Below, piece by piece: positions 5,296-11,575 of a DNA stretch of 11,575 nt; positions within the stretch are counted from its first letter, which is position 1; every line of letters starts with the position of its first letter. The notes below the pieces were generated by a model. The model had not been told where the DNA came from and searched no databases. It was given only the letters and a program-made list of their open reading frames with translations. Where the stretch lies: the NCBI GenBank assembly GCA_902782705.1, contig CACZOL010000005.1:1-11575 (forward strand), read 5' to 3'. The DNA comes from an uncultured Selenomonadaceae bacterium (lineage in GTDB: Bacteria > Bacillota > Negativicutes > Selenomonadales > Selenomonadaceae). Both the position numbers and the translations under genes were made by a program.

Positions 5296-6453
5296 TTAGC
5301 AAAAATGATGATCAACATGCATAATTGCACGGTCGCGAGGGCGTTTCGCCAAGAAGCGGCGCAGGAACGCGCGGCGGAGCTCTCGATCGCTCATTTCGAA
5401 ATCCTCGGGGCAGGACACTTCAAAACTGATTTTTCTTCCGTCCCGATAAGGAACTATATGAAAGTCGTGCAGAGAAAGCCGTGTGTCAATGGAGGTCAAT
5501 AAACGCGACGCAAGCACGAACAAGCGATCCGCCTCAGGATCGTCCGTCGCCACCGGATCGATATGTACGGTCACGGATATGGATAGAGCGCTTTGGATTC
5601 GCCGCTCTACGCGATCCGCAATGTTGTGCGCCTCAATCAACGGCATTTCCGCAGGCAGCTCAATGTCCAGCGTCGCAAACGTACGACCGGCACCGTAGCC
5701 ATGCAGCACAAGATCGTGGACTCCGAGCACGCCCTTCTCTTCCATGACGATACGTCGGATATCCGATGCCAATGCAGAGTCGTTCGCCGTTCCCATTAAT
5801 GGATCGGCTGCGGCACGAAGGGCTTCCCACCCGCTATAGAGGATGAAGCCCGAGACAAAAACGCCGGCCCAACCGTCAATATTGATTCCGGCCAGCGCGT
5901 AAGCGCCCAGTGAGACAAGCACACCGGTGGTTGCGATGCAGTCCGTCAGGCTGTCCGTCCCCGCAGCCTCGAGAGCGGCAGATTGTATACGCTTCCCGAC
6001 CTTGAAATACATAGAGGCAAGGCCGACTTTCAAAAGCAGGGACAACGCCAAAAATAGGACGCCGATCCTGTCGATAGACAAAGGCTCCGGCGCGAAGATT
6101 TTTTCTATCGAAGTGCGGAACAGCTCTACGCCCACGAGCAGAATGACGGCCGCGACGAAAAGCCCTGCCAGATACTCGGCACGCCCGTGACCGAAAGGAT
6201 GCTCGGCGTCGGCGGGACGGCCGGCAATACGAAAGCCGAAGATCATTGCCAAAGAAGTCCCCGCATCGGATAAATTGTTCAAAGCGTCCGCCACGACGGC
6301 TACCGCACCGCAAGCAACGCCGACAGCTAACTTTACCGCGAACAAGATGAGATTGACGCCAATGCCAATGGCGCCCGCACGCTCGCCGCATTTTTGCCGT
6401 GCCGCGTAATCATCACCCTCATTTGGCAATAGAAGCAATCGATCGAAAACCAT
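5296..6453 (-). CDS. Cation diffusion facilitator metal exporter, manganese-type motifs, extended C-terminus
   Basis: A 385-residue inner-membrane exporter of the CDF family, which trades protons for divalent metal ions. The family site motifs are N59-x3-D63 (in DALNNLSDA) in the second membrane segment and D167-x3-D171 (in DSLTD) in the fifth. N/D-x3-D with D-x3-D is the pattern of the manganese CDF group, whereas zinc members use His-x3-Asp. HPFGHGRAEY (85-94) is the usual loop after segment 2. The first cytoplasmic domain spans about 222-300 and ends in TVHIDP. A further 85 residues follow, so the protein is much longer than the usual 290-300. The extra part looks like a second copy of the same fold. 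The ATG has AAGGGGA a few bases upstream. Expression comes from a consensus promoter through a structured leader. Metal specificity is inferred from the motifs only. Confidence 0.9.
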   Translation of the reverse strand: MVFDRLLLLPNEGDDYAARQKCGERAGAIGIGVNLILFAVKLAVGVACGAVAVVADALNNLSDAGTSLAMIFGFRIAGRPADAEHPFGHGRAEYLAGLFVAAVILLVGVELFRTSIEKIFAPEPLSIDRIGVLFLALSLLLKVGLASMYFKVGKRIQSAALEAAGTDSLTDCIATTGVLVSLGAYALAGINIDGWAGVFVSGFILYSGWEALRAAADPLMGTANDSALASDIRRIVMEEKGVLGVHDLVLHGYGAGRTFATLDIELPAEMPLIEAHNIADRVERRIQSALSISVTVHIDPVATDDPEADRLFVLASRLLTSIDTRLSLHDFHIVPYRDGRKISFEVSCPEDFEMSDRELRRAFLRRFLAKRPRDRAIMHVDHHFC

Positions 6454-6566
6454 TTTCTGTCCCCTTCTTTTCCGTCTGCAACGATAACGAAAATGAGAGC
6501 GTTTTGCACTCTCCCGCCAAATACAGAACTGCCTTCCCGAACAAACAGGAAGGCAGATTCACATTT
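6454..6566 (-). promoter_or_regulatory. Structured 5' leader of the metal exporter (two hairpins)
   Basis: From the predicted start near 6566 to the ATG, the minus strand holds two stem-loops. The first is a perfect 9-bp stem, CTGCCTTCC (6556-6548) with GGAAGGCAG (6537-6529), and a 10-nt loop. The second is a 7-bp stem, GAGAGTG (6513-6507) with CGCTCTC (6501-6495), holding one G-T pair and followed by ATTTTCGTT. TTCTGT just after the first hairpin can also pair with ACAGAA between the ribosome site and the ATG. This could be an attenuator or metal-responsive leader. It does not match the yybP-ykoY manganese riboswitch that I know. Confidence 0.5.
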
Positions 6567-6572
6567 TTTAAT

Positions 6573-6601
6573 ATTATAGGTACGCACGTATCCTTTGTCA
6601 A
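6573..6601 (-). promoter_or_regulatory. Perfect consensus promoter of the metal exporter
   Basis: On the minus strand TTGACA (6601-6596) and TATAAT (6578-6573) are separated by exactly 17 bp, with all 12 consensus bases present. The -35 begins about 10 bp past the aminopeptidase stop codon. Predicted start is near 6566. Confidence 0.88.
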
Positions 6602-6610
6602 GCCATTATC

Positions 6611-8017
6611 TCAAGCTTCAGAAAGGAAAGCTTTGTATCCTTTTGTTACTTCATAAAGATCGACAATACTTGTGACCTCCCACGGCGCGTGCATAGAAAG
6701 TACGGGAACGCCGCAATCGACAACCTGCATACCGTAAAGAGCCATAATATAAGCGATAGTGCCGCCGCCGCCCAAATCGACCTTTCCCAGCTCCGCCGTT
6801 TGGAAACGCACTTTGTGTTTGTCCATGATCGCGCGCAGTTCGGCAAGGTACTCTGCGTTCGCATCGTTAGAGCCGGATTTGCCGCGCGCTCCAGTGAACT
6901 TGTTGAACACCATGCCTCCGCCAAGATAAGCGACATTCTTCTTGTCAAATGCGCTGGCGTAAAGCGCGTCGAATCCGGAGCTGACATCTGACGAGAGCAT
7001 TTTTGAATTGGCCAGCGCTCTGCGCAAGCGAAGCTCGCCTTTTTCTCCCGTCGCCTCCATCAATTCGGCGAGCACATTTTCAAAGAATCTCGACCGCATA
7101 CCGGTTGCGCCGACGCTGCCGATTTCTTCCTTATCGACCAAAAGGCAGCACGCCGTATGTTTCGTCTTTTTTGTTTCCAGCATCGCTCTGAGCGAAGTAA
7201 ACGCGCAAACGCGGTCGTCCTGCCCATACCCGAGCGTCATGCTGCGATCAAATCCCATCGAACGGGCGCGTCCCGCAGGAACCAGCGTCAATTCCGCCGA
7301 AATGAAATCTTCTTTCTCGATACCGTACTTCGCGGAAAGAATCGCGAGCACGCCAGCTTTTACCGCATTCTTTTCCTCGTCCGGCAGCGGCAGCGTGCCC
7401 ACAAGAATGTCCAGCTTCTCGCCTTCAATGACCTTTGTCGCACGCTTCTCCATTTGCTCCTGCGCAAGATGAATCAAAAGATCGGTCACACAAAAAACAG
7501 GATCACCCTCGTCTTCTCCAAGCGTAATATTGAGCGTTTTCCCATCCTTTTTGACGACAACGCCATGAAGCGCCAGCGGCAGCGTCACCCATTGATATTT
7601 CTTGATGCCGCCGTAATAATGCGTATCAAGATAAGCCATACCGCTGTCTTCATAAAGAGGATTCTGTTTCAGGTCGAGACGGCACGTATCAATATGCGCG
7701 CCGAGAATGGTCAGTCCTTCTTCGATAGGACGCGTACCAATCTGAAAAAGCGCCACCGTTTTTTTCATGCCGACGGCAAATACTTTATCGCCTGCCTTGA
7801 GCTTCTTTTTTTTGCGAAGGATCTCGGACAACTCCACATATCCGGCGGCCTTCGCCATGCGAATCGATTCAACGACGCTCTCACGTTCCGTCTTGCAGTT
7901 TGAAATAAAGTCACGGTAATCGTCCGCAAGTGCATAGACTTTCTTCTTCTCCGCCGCCGTGTAAGTGTTCCAAGCGTGGAGGTCTTTTTCGTCACGTTTC
8001 GTTTTTTTAGCTGCCAA
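6611..8017 (-). CDS. M18 family zinc aminopeptidase
   Basis: A 468-residue cytoplasmic metallo-aminopeptidase of family M18 (aminopeptidase I / aspartyl aminopeptidase group), which removes N-terminal residues from peptides. The expected metal and catalytic residues are all present: H108 and D110 in GAHIDTCRLD, D267 in GQDDRV, E297-E298 in DKEEIGSVGATG, D344 in SSDVSSGFDALY, and H443 in LSMHAPWE. There is no signal peptide. The start is an unusual TTG at 8017-8015, with GAGGAGA 8 nt upstream. The ATG further upstream (8034) runs into a stop after four codons. It follows the dihydrouridine synthase by 47 bp and ends the birA-coaX-dus run. The natural substrate is not predictable from the sequence. 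Confidence 0.94.
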   Translation of the reverse strand: MAAKKTKRDEKDLHAWNTYTAAEKKKVYALADDYRDFISNCKTERESVVESIRMAKAAGYVELSEILRKKKKLKAGDKVFAVGMKKTVALFQIGTRPIEEGLTILGAHIDTCRLDLKQNPLYEDSGMAYLDTHYYGGIKKYQWVTLPLALHGVVVKKDGKTLNITLGEDEGDPVFCVTDLLIHLAQEQMEKRATKVIEGEKLDILVGTLPLPDEEKNAVKAGVLAILSAKYGIEKEDFISAELTLVPAGRARSMGFDRSMTLGYGQDDRVCAFTSLRAMLETKKTKHTACCLLVDKEEIGSVGATGMRSRFFENVLAELMEATGEKGELRLRRALANSKMLSSDVSSGFDALYASAFDKKNVAYLGGGMVFNKFTGARGKSGSNDANAEYLAELRAIMDKHKVRFQTAELGKVDLGGGGTIAYIMALYGMQVVDCGVPVLSMHAPWEVTSIVDLYEVTKGYKAFLSEA

Positions 8018-8025
8018 AATTATCG

Positions 8026-8032
8026 TCTCCTC
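8026..8032 (-). promoter_or_regulatory. Ribosome binding site for a TTG start, overlapping a four-codon minigene
   Basis: GAGGAGA on the minus strand, 8 nt before the TTG at 8017. The same bases form codons 2-3 of a tiny frame at 8034-8020 (ATG AGG AGA CGA TAA) that ends 2 nt before the TTG. Confidence 0.65.
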
Positions 8033-8064
8033 ATTAATCCAGAGTGAACTGTGGAGTTCTTACA

Positions 8065-9039
8065 TCATCTCTCTTCACTCTTTTCTAACATCTTCTCAAC
8101 AATCCTTTGAAAATCCGCTCTCGTTTCCGCATGATTAAAAGCGTCGCGAAGTTCCCCGCCGCCTGTCATGCCTTTCGTATACCATGTCGCATGCTTTCGC
8201 ATTTCTCTTGCACCGATATAATCGCCTTTGTATTGGATCAACATATCCAGATGACGCAAAATCAACGCGCCTCGCTCCGCAACCGTCGGCGGCGGAGGCG
8301 TTGTTCCGGTTTCCAAGAAAGAGCGAAACGCGCGGAATATCCAAGGATTCCCCTGCGCAGCACGTCCAATCATCACGCCGTCGCAATCCGTTTCACGAAA
8401 AACGCGCACGAGGTCGTTCGTTGTGCGAATATCACCGTTGGCGATTACCGGAATCTTTACCGCGCGTTTGACTGCCGCAATCATTTCCCAATCCGCATGC
8501 CCTTTATAATATTGCTCACGTGTCCGTCCGTGCACAGCGATTGCCGACACTCCCGCCGCTTCTGCTCGTTCCGCCATTTCCACGGCGTTGATGCTCGAAT
8601 CGTCCCAGCCAATCCGCATTTTCACCGTCACCGGAAGACGCGTCGCCTTCACAAGCGCGGCCAGAATCCGTTCCGCGCGTTCGGGGTCTTTTAAAAGAGC
8701 GGAACCCGCGTTATTTTTTACAATCTTCGGCGCCGGACATCCCATATTGAAATCGATTACGTCCGCACAATTAAGGCTTTCCACATACGCTGCAGCTTCC
8801 GCAACCGGCTCCGGCTGGGCGCCGAAAAGCTGCATCGCCAACGGCCGCTCCGCCGGCACCGTTTTCAGCATCTCCAATGTCTTTTCATTACGAAAATGAA
8901 TGCCGAGTACGCTGACCATTTCCGCAAACGCCATCGCACAACCCATTTCCCGCGCGAGAATACGATACGGCGTATCGGTCACGCCAGCCATTGGCGCCAA
9001 AAACACAGGCGTAGGAAAATCAAGACCTCCTATTTTCAT
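8065..9039 (-). CDS. dusB: tRNA-dihydrouridine synthase, DusB type
   Basis: A 324-residue FMN-dependent enzyme that reduces specific uridines in tRNA to dihydrouridine. A TIM-barrel N-terminal domain carries APMAGVTD (15-22), QLFGAQPE (70-77), and DFNMGCPAPKIVKNNAGSALL around the catalytic Cys101. VKMRIGWD (139-146), VHGRTREQYYKG (169-180), NGDI (201-204) and GVMIGRAAQGNPWIF (221-235) line the FMN and substrate site. The C-terminal helical tRNA-binding domain holds REMRKHATWYTKG (278-290). The ATG overlaps the coaX stop by one base (TAATG) and lacks a strong ribosome site of its own, so translation is probably coupled to coaX. Its length and N-terminus are typical of DusB in Firmicutes. Confidence 0.95.
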   Translation of the reverse strand: MKIGGLDFPTPVFLAPMAGVTDTPYRILAREMGCAMAFAEMVSVLGIHFRNEKTLEMLKTVPAERPLAMQLFGAQPEPVAEAAAYVESLNCADVIDFNMGCPAPKIVKNNAGSALLKDPERAERILAALVKATRLPVTVKMRIGWDDSSINAVEMAERAEAAGVSAIAVHGRTREQYYKGHADWEMIAAVKRAVKIPVIANGDIRTTNDLVRVFRETDCDGVMIGRAAQGNPWIFRAFRSFLETGTTPPPPTVAERGALILRHLDMLIQYKGDYIGAREMRKHATWYTKGMTGGGELRDAFNHAETRADFQRIVEKMLEKSEER

Positions 9040-9875
9040 TACGACTGGACAGCCTTATCGTCCGATTTTCTGTCCGCGCATTTTTTCTCGTCGCTTTTCT
9101 TTTCCTCCTGCGGAAGGTTGCGTTCGTACAGCACACGAAGACCGGTCAACGTCAGGAACGTGTCGACTTTTTCAATCGTCTTCGACTCGCGGGCAATCAT
9201 TCGCGCAAGGCCGCCTGTCGCTACGACCTTCATCTCCTGCTTCATTTCTGCCTTGATGCGGCGAACGATTTCATCAATCTGTCCGACAAAGCCGAAAATC
9301 ACGCCCGCCTGCATACCCGTAACCGTATTTTTGCAAATGACCGTTTTCGGCGTAACGAGCGCGACACGCGGCAATTGTGCGGCACGCTGGAAAAGCGCCT
9401 CAGTCGAGATGCCGATACCCGGCGCGATCACGCCGCCAAGATAATCGCCGTTCGTATCCACGATATCAAACGTTGTCGCCGTCCCGATATCCACGACAAT
9501 CAATGGACCGCCGTACTGTTCGAACGCTCCTACGGAATTGACGATACGGTCCGCGCCGATTTCCCGAGGATTTTCATAGCGGAGTCGTATACCTGTCTTA
9601 ATTCCCGGCCCGACGATAAGCGGACGCAACCGAAAATATCTCTCGCACATCTTGGCAAGCGGCACTACCAGCGGCGGTACTACTGACGAAATGATGATTG
9701 CGTCAATGTCGGTCATGCGAATTCCTTGAAAACGGAAAAGATTGTTGATGAGCATCCCGTATTCGTCGCCGGTCTTCTGCCGATCGGTCGATATACGCCA
9801 GTGCTTCATTAATCGCTTGCCCTCATAAGTGCCGAGCACGATATTGCTGTTGCCGATGTCGAAAACTAAAAGCAT
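9039..9875 (-). CDS. coaX: Type III pantothenate kinase
   Basis: A 278-residue CoaX, which phosphorylates pantothenate in the first step of coenzyme A synthesis and needs a monovalent cation. It belongs to the ASKHA fold: DIGNSN (6-11) and DIGTATT (129-135) are the two phosphate motifs, GADR (107-110) carries the catalytic Asp109, and GGVIAPG (147-153) and ATGGLA (219-224) complete the site. The last 24 residues or so (from about 255) are rich in Lys, Asp and Glu and look like a disordered tail beyond the usual end of the family. The ATG has GGGAGGA 5 nt upstream. It lies 52 bp after birA and overlaps dusB by one base. The birA-coaX-dus order is common in Firmicutes. Confidence 0.96.
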   Translation of the reverse strand: MLLVFDIGNSNIVLGTYEGKRLMKHWRISTDRQKTGDEYGMLINNLFRFQGIRMTDIDAIIISSVVPPLVVPLAKMCERYFRLRPLIVGPGIKTGIRLRYENPREIGADRIVNSVGAFEQYGGPLIVVDIGTATTFDIVDTNGDYLGGVIAPGIGISTEALFQRAAQLPRVALVTPKTVICKNTVTGMQAGVIFGFVGQIDEIVRRIKAEMKQEMKVVATGGLARMIARESKTIEKVDTFLTLTGLRVLYERNLPQEEKKSDEKKCADRKSDDKAVQS

Positions 9876-9927
9876 CGCTTTCCTCCCAAATCCCCTGCTG
9901 ATCCCGCCGGTTCTTTTTCCGTACTTT

Positions 9928-10905
9928 TTACTTCCTACGCGGACGGATGGAAACGTCTCCCGCCAATACGCGGCGACGGCCTTCCGGCGTGTCGATCAGG
10001 AGCGCGCCGTCCGCGTCGATATCCGTTGCCGTTCCTGCGAAAGTTTCCTTGACGCCGATCACATTGACTTCCTGTCCAAGCGTCACCGAATAACGGCGCC
10101 ATTCGTCGAGTACATCGTCAAATCCTTTTTTCTCTACACTCAAATACAAATCGTCCAACGCTTCCAAGACGCGCGCGAAAAGCTCCACACGATCGACCTT
10201 GCCGCCACGCAGCATCCCAAGGGACGTCGCAATATCCTTTATATCGTCCGGAAAATCTTCCGGCCAAAGATTTACATTGATTCCCGTACCAATAACGACG
10301 AAATTGATGCGCTCCATTTCCGCACTGAGCTCCGTCAGGATACCGACCAGTTTTCGCCCTTTATTGTCAAGAACGTCATTGGGCCACTTAATACCGACGG
10401 GGAATCCCATATCTTTCATCGCGCGCACAACCGCCACCGCCGCCATCAGCGTGCATTTCGGCGCGTCCTGCGGCAAAAAGGCAGGGCGCAAAACGACGGA
10501 AAACCATATTCCTTTTCTCGCCGGAGAATACCAACCGCGCGAAAGCCTTCCCTTCCCGGCTCCTTGGGCTTCCGCCACGACGACCGTTCCGTCCGGCGCG
10601 CCGTCCAGCGCGAGCTTTTTTGCTTCGTTGTTCGACGAAGGGATTTCTCCATAATGTACCATATTCTTCCCGATGACTTGCGTCCGAAGCGTCGGCTGAA
10701 GTTCTTGCGGAAGCAAAAGGTCGGGAGCTTCCAACAACATATACCCTCTCCGCGCATGACTCTCTATCTCATAGCCTGCCGCCTTCAGCGCACGGATATG
10801 TTTCCATACCGCCGTGCGGGAAACGCCAAGCCGCGCAGCGATCTCCTCACCCGATATATAATTGTCCTCTGCTTCGCGCAGCAGCGCGAGAACTTTTTTC
10901 TGCAT
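9928..10905 (-). CDS. birA: Bifunctional biotin-protein ligase and biotin repressor
   Basis: A 325-residue class II BirA. It activates biotin with ATP, attaches it to the biotin carrier lysine (for example of acetyl-CoA carboxylase or decarboxylases), and can repress biotin genes. An N-terminal winged helix-turn-helix (about 1-58) holds SGEEIAARLGVSRTAVWKHI. The ligase core holds SSNNEAKK (90-97), the biotin-adenylate loop QGAGKGRLSRGW (114-125), KWPND (173-177), KLVGIL (185-190) and GTGINVN (207-213). A small C-terminal domain with LAGDVSIRP (314-322) closes the protein. In the loop, Ala and Lys replace parts of the classic GRGRRGR form. The ATG has TAGGGGA upstream. It is first gene of the birA-coaX-dus-aminopeptidase run. 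No recognisable biotin operator is visible here, so its targets are probably elsewhere. Confidence 0.96.
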   Translation of the reverse strand: MQKKVLALLREAEDNYISGEEIAARLGVSRTAVWKHIRALKAAGYEIESHARRGYMLLEAPDLLLPQELQPTLRTQVIGKNMVHYGEIPSSNNEAKKLALDGAPDGTVVVAEAQGAGKGRLSRGWYSPARKGIWFSVVLRPAFLPQDAPKCTLMAAVAVVRAMKDMGFPVGIKWPNDVLDNKGRKLVGILTELSAEMERINFVVIGTGINVNLWPEDFPDDIKDIATSLGMLRGGKVDRVELFARVLEALDDLYLSVEKKGFDDVLDEWRRYSVTLGQEVNVIGVKETFAGTATDIDADGALLIDTPEGRRRVLAGDVSIRPRRK

Positions 10906-10936
10906 AACGATCCCCTACTTTCTTACAAGGGTCTTT

Positions 10937-10957
10937 GACGATGATTTATACATCGTC
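10937..10957. repeat. Perfect inverted repeat in the birA leader
   Basis: GACGATG (10937-10943) and CATCGTC (10951-10957) are perfect inverted copies around a 7-bp AT-rich centre. It lies between the birA promoter (-10 at 10972-10977) and the start codon, so it is transcribed about 8 nt from the predicted 5' end. It may form an RNA hairpin or serve as an operator. It does not resemble the usual TTAACC-type biotin operator of Firmicutes, and no T-run follows. Confidence 0.6.
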
Positions 10958-10971
10958 GACGCTACGCCGCA

Positions 10972-11000
10972 ATTATACATTGTTTTCTCTTCATCCGCAA
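10972..11000 (-). promoter_or_regulatory. Promoter of birA operon
   Basis: On the minus strand TTGCGG (11000-10995) and TATAAT (10977-10972) are 17 bp apart. The -10 is perfect, while the -35 matches only TTG. Predicted start is near 10965. It stands back to back with the plus-strand promoter at 11013-11041, with 12 bp between the two -35 hexamers. Confidence 0.65.
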
Positions 11001-11012
11001 CTGTTACGACAC

Positions 11013-11041
11013 TTTACGCACATACAAAGAATCGCTATAAT
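11013..11041 (+). promoter_or_regulatory. Promoter of the lptA-like gene
   Basis: TTTACG (11013-11018) and TATAAT (11036-11041) are 17 bp apart, matching 4 of 6 and 6 of 6 consensus bases. A second TATAAT overlaps by one base at 11041-11046. Predicted start is near 11048, giving a very short leader of about 22 nt that is mostly ribosome site. Confidence 0.7.
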
Positions 11042-11070
11042 ATAATCACCAAGGAAAGGAGGGATTCATC

Positions 11071-11574
11071 ATGGATATTCGATTCGCAAAAATTATCAAG
11101 AGCTGCGTCCTCGCGATTCTGCTCTTATTGCCGACGGCGACGGCGTTTGCCGAGAAACCGGAGATTACCTGCGACAGACAAACTTTTGACTTCATGACTG
11201 CACGGTATCTTCTCGACGGCAACGTGCGCGTCGCTCAGAAAGGCCGGGCCGTGACCGCCGACCATGCGCAGGTCAGTCTTATCACGCAGGAAGTCTGGGC
11301 GCAGGGAAACGTAACGCTGTTGCAGGAGGGCATCACGTTTCGGGGCGACGATCTCTATGTCGAAGGCCGCGGTCATATCGCCCATCTGAAAGAGAATATT
11401 CTTTTTGAGCGCGGCGACCTGACCATCAAAGCGGACGATGTCGTCTTCAATTGGGATACGAAAATCGCCGAATGTACCGGCAATATCACGCGCATACGTG
11501 CCGGAGAAAAGAAAACGTTCTCCCGCCTTGTCTACAACGTATCGACCGACGAGATCACCGAGGAGGAACCGTAA
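11071..11574 (+). CDS. lptA: LptA/OstA-like periplasmic LPS-transport protein
   Basis: A 167-residue exported protein of the LptA/OstA family. A signal peptide covers about residues 1-27, with cleavage after AFA. The mature part is a run of short beta repeats typical of the OstA N domain, such as LLDGNVRVAQKGRAVTADHA (47-66), AQGNVTLLQEGITFRGDDLY and DLTIKADDVVFNWD. In the Lpt pathway LptA monomers form the periplasmic bridge that carries lipopolysaccharide from the inner-membrane LptBFGC complex to LptD. The start has AAAGGAGGG 7 nt upstream. The gene is complete, with its stop one base before the window ends. It is the only plus-strand gene, transcribed divergently from birA. Its neighbours lptB/lptC are not visible here and could follow. 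It could instead be a stand-alone OstA-domain paralogue of LptA. Its presence is the main evidence for a diderm host. Confidence 0.85.
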   Translation: MDIRFAKIIKSCVLAILLLLPTATAFAEKPEITCDRQTFDFMTARYLLDGNVRVAQKGRAVTADHAQVSLITQEVWAQGNVTLLQEGITFRGDDLYVEGRGHIAHLKENILFERGDLTIKADDVVFNWDTKIAECTGNITRIRAGEKKTFSRLVYNVSTDEITEEEP

Positions 11575-11575
11575 C

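Noticed and set aside
6529..6566. Plus-strand terminator made by the 9-bp hairpin and the following T6
   Set aside because: No plus-strand gene precedes it, and the T-run is separated from the stem by about 7 nt. It fits better as a leader hairpin of the minus-strand transcript.
6454..6566. yybP-ykoY manganese riboswitch before the CDF exporter
   Set aside because: The conserved GGGGAGUAG-like loop block of that class is not seen, although a manganese-type exporter made it worth checking.
7157..7903. Open frame of 248 residues on the plus strand
   Set aside because: It is antisense to the M18 aminopeptidase, which has all its metal ligands. There is no ribosome site or family signature.
8041..8064. 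Terminator between dusB and the aminopeptidase gene
   Set aside because: GAACT/AGTTC can form only a 5-bp stem and no T-run follows, so the operon probably continues.
9025..9031. AGGAGGT ribosome site inside dusB
   Set aside because: It lies in codons 3-5 (Ile-Gly-Gly), and no start codon follows in frame at a usable distance. The upstream ATG gives the standard DusB N-terminus.
9829..10938. Open frame of 369 residues on the plus strand
   Set aside because: It is antisense to birA and the start of coaX, both clear by their motifs. It is a by-product of codon use.
10906..11070. Biotin operator for BirA
   Set aside because: No TTAACC...GGTTAA-type pair is present. The inverted repeat found has a different sequence and spacing.

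Overview
This window most likely comes from a diderm Firmicute of the Negativicutes (Selenomonas-like). The gene set is Firmicutes-like: a BirA with an N-terminal DNA-binding domain, type III pantothenate kinase, rplS-lepB, and an FMN riboswitch. It also carries an LptA/OstA-type LPS-transport protein and a complete phosphatidylethanolamine branch (Psd, PssA), which fits a cell with an LPS outer membrane. The lineage is inferred from gene content, not from a search.

All genes but one lie on the minus strand, so their order of transcription runs from high to low coordinates. (1) 10905-6611: birA, coaX, a dusB-type tRNA-dihydrouridine synthase and an M18 aminopeptidase form one likely operon, driven by a promoter at 10972-11000. 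(2) 6453-5296: a cation diffusion facilitator with manganese-type metal motifs and an apparently doubled C-terminal domain. It has a perfect consensus promoter and a leader of about 110 nt with two hairpins. (3) 5212-3845: a secreted protein with a carboxypeptidase-regulatory-like segment, then a WecG/TagA/CpsF glycosyltransferase. (4) 3748-1152: psd, pssA (overlapping) and a membrane family-2 glycosyltransferase, from a promoter that abuts the preceding stop codon. (5) 1044-127: rplS and lepB from their own promoter, separated by a hairpin plus T-run. (6) 88-1: the 5' half of an FMN (RFN) riboswitch, cut by the window edge, so a riboflavin gene or operon should follow outside. On the plus strand, 11071-11574 is an lptA-like gene transcribed divergently from birA.

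The window is essentially housekeeping: cofactor metabolism, tRNA modification, phospholipid and envelope synthesis, protein export and metal export. I see no mobile element, CRISPR array, tRNA, rRNA or defence system. The most interesting signals lie between the genes: the truncated riboswitch, the structured leader of the metal exporter, and stem-loops close to the predicted start of four of the minus-strand transcripts. No gene-free stretch exceeds 300 bases.
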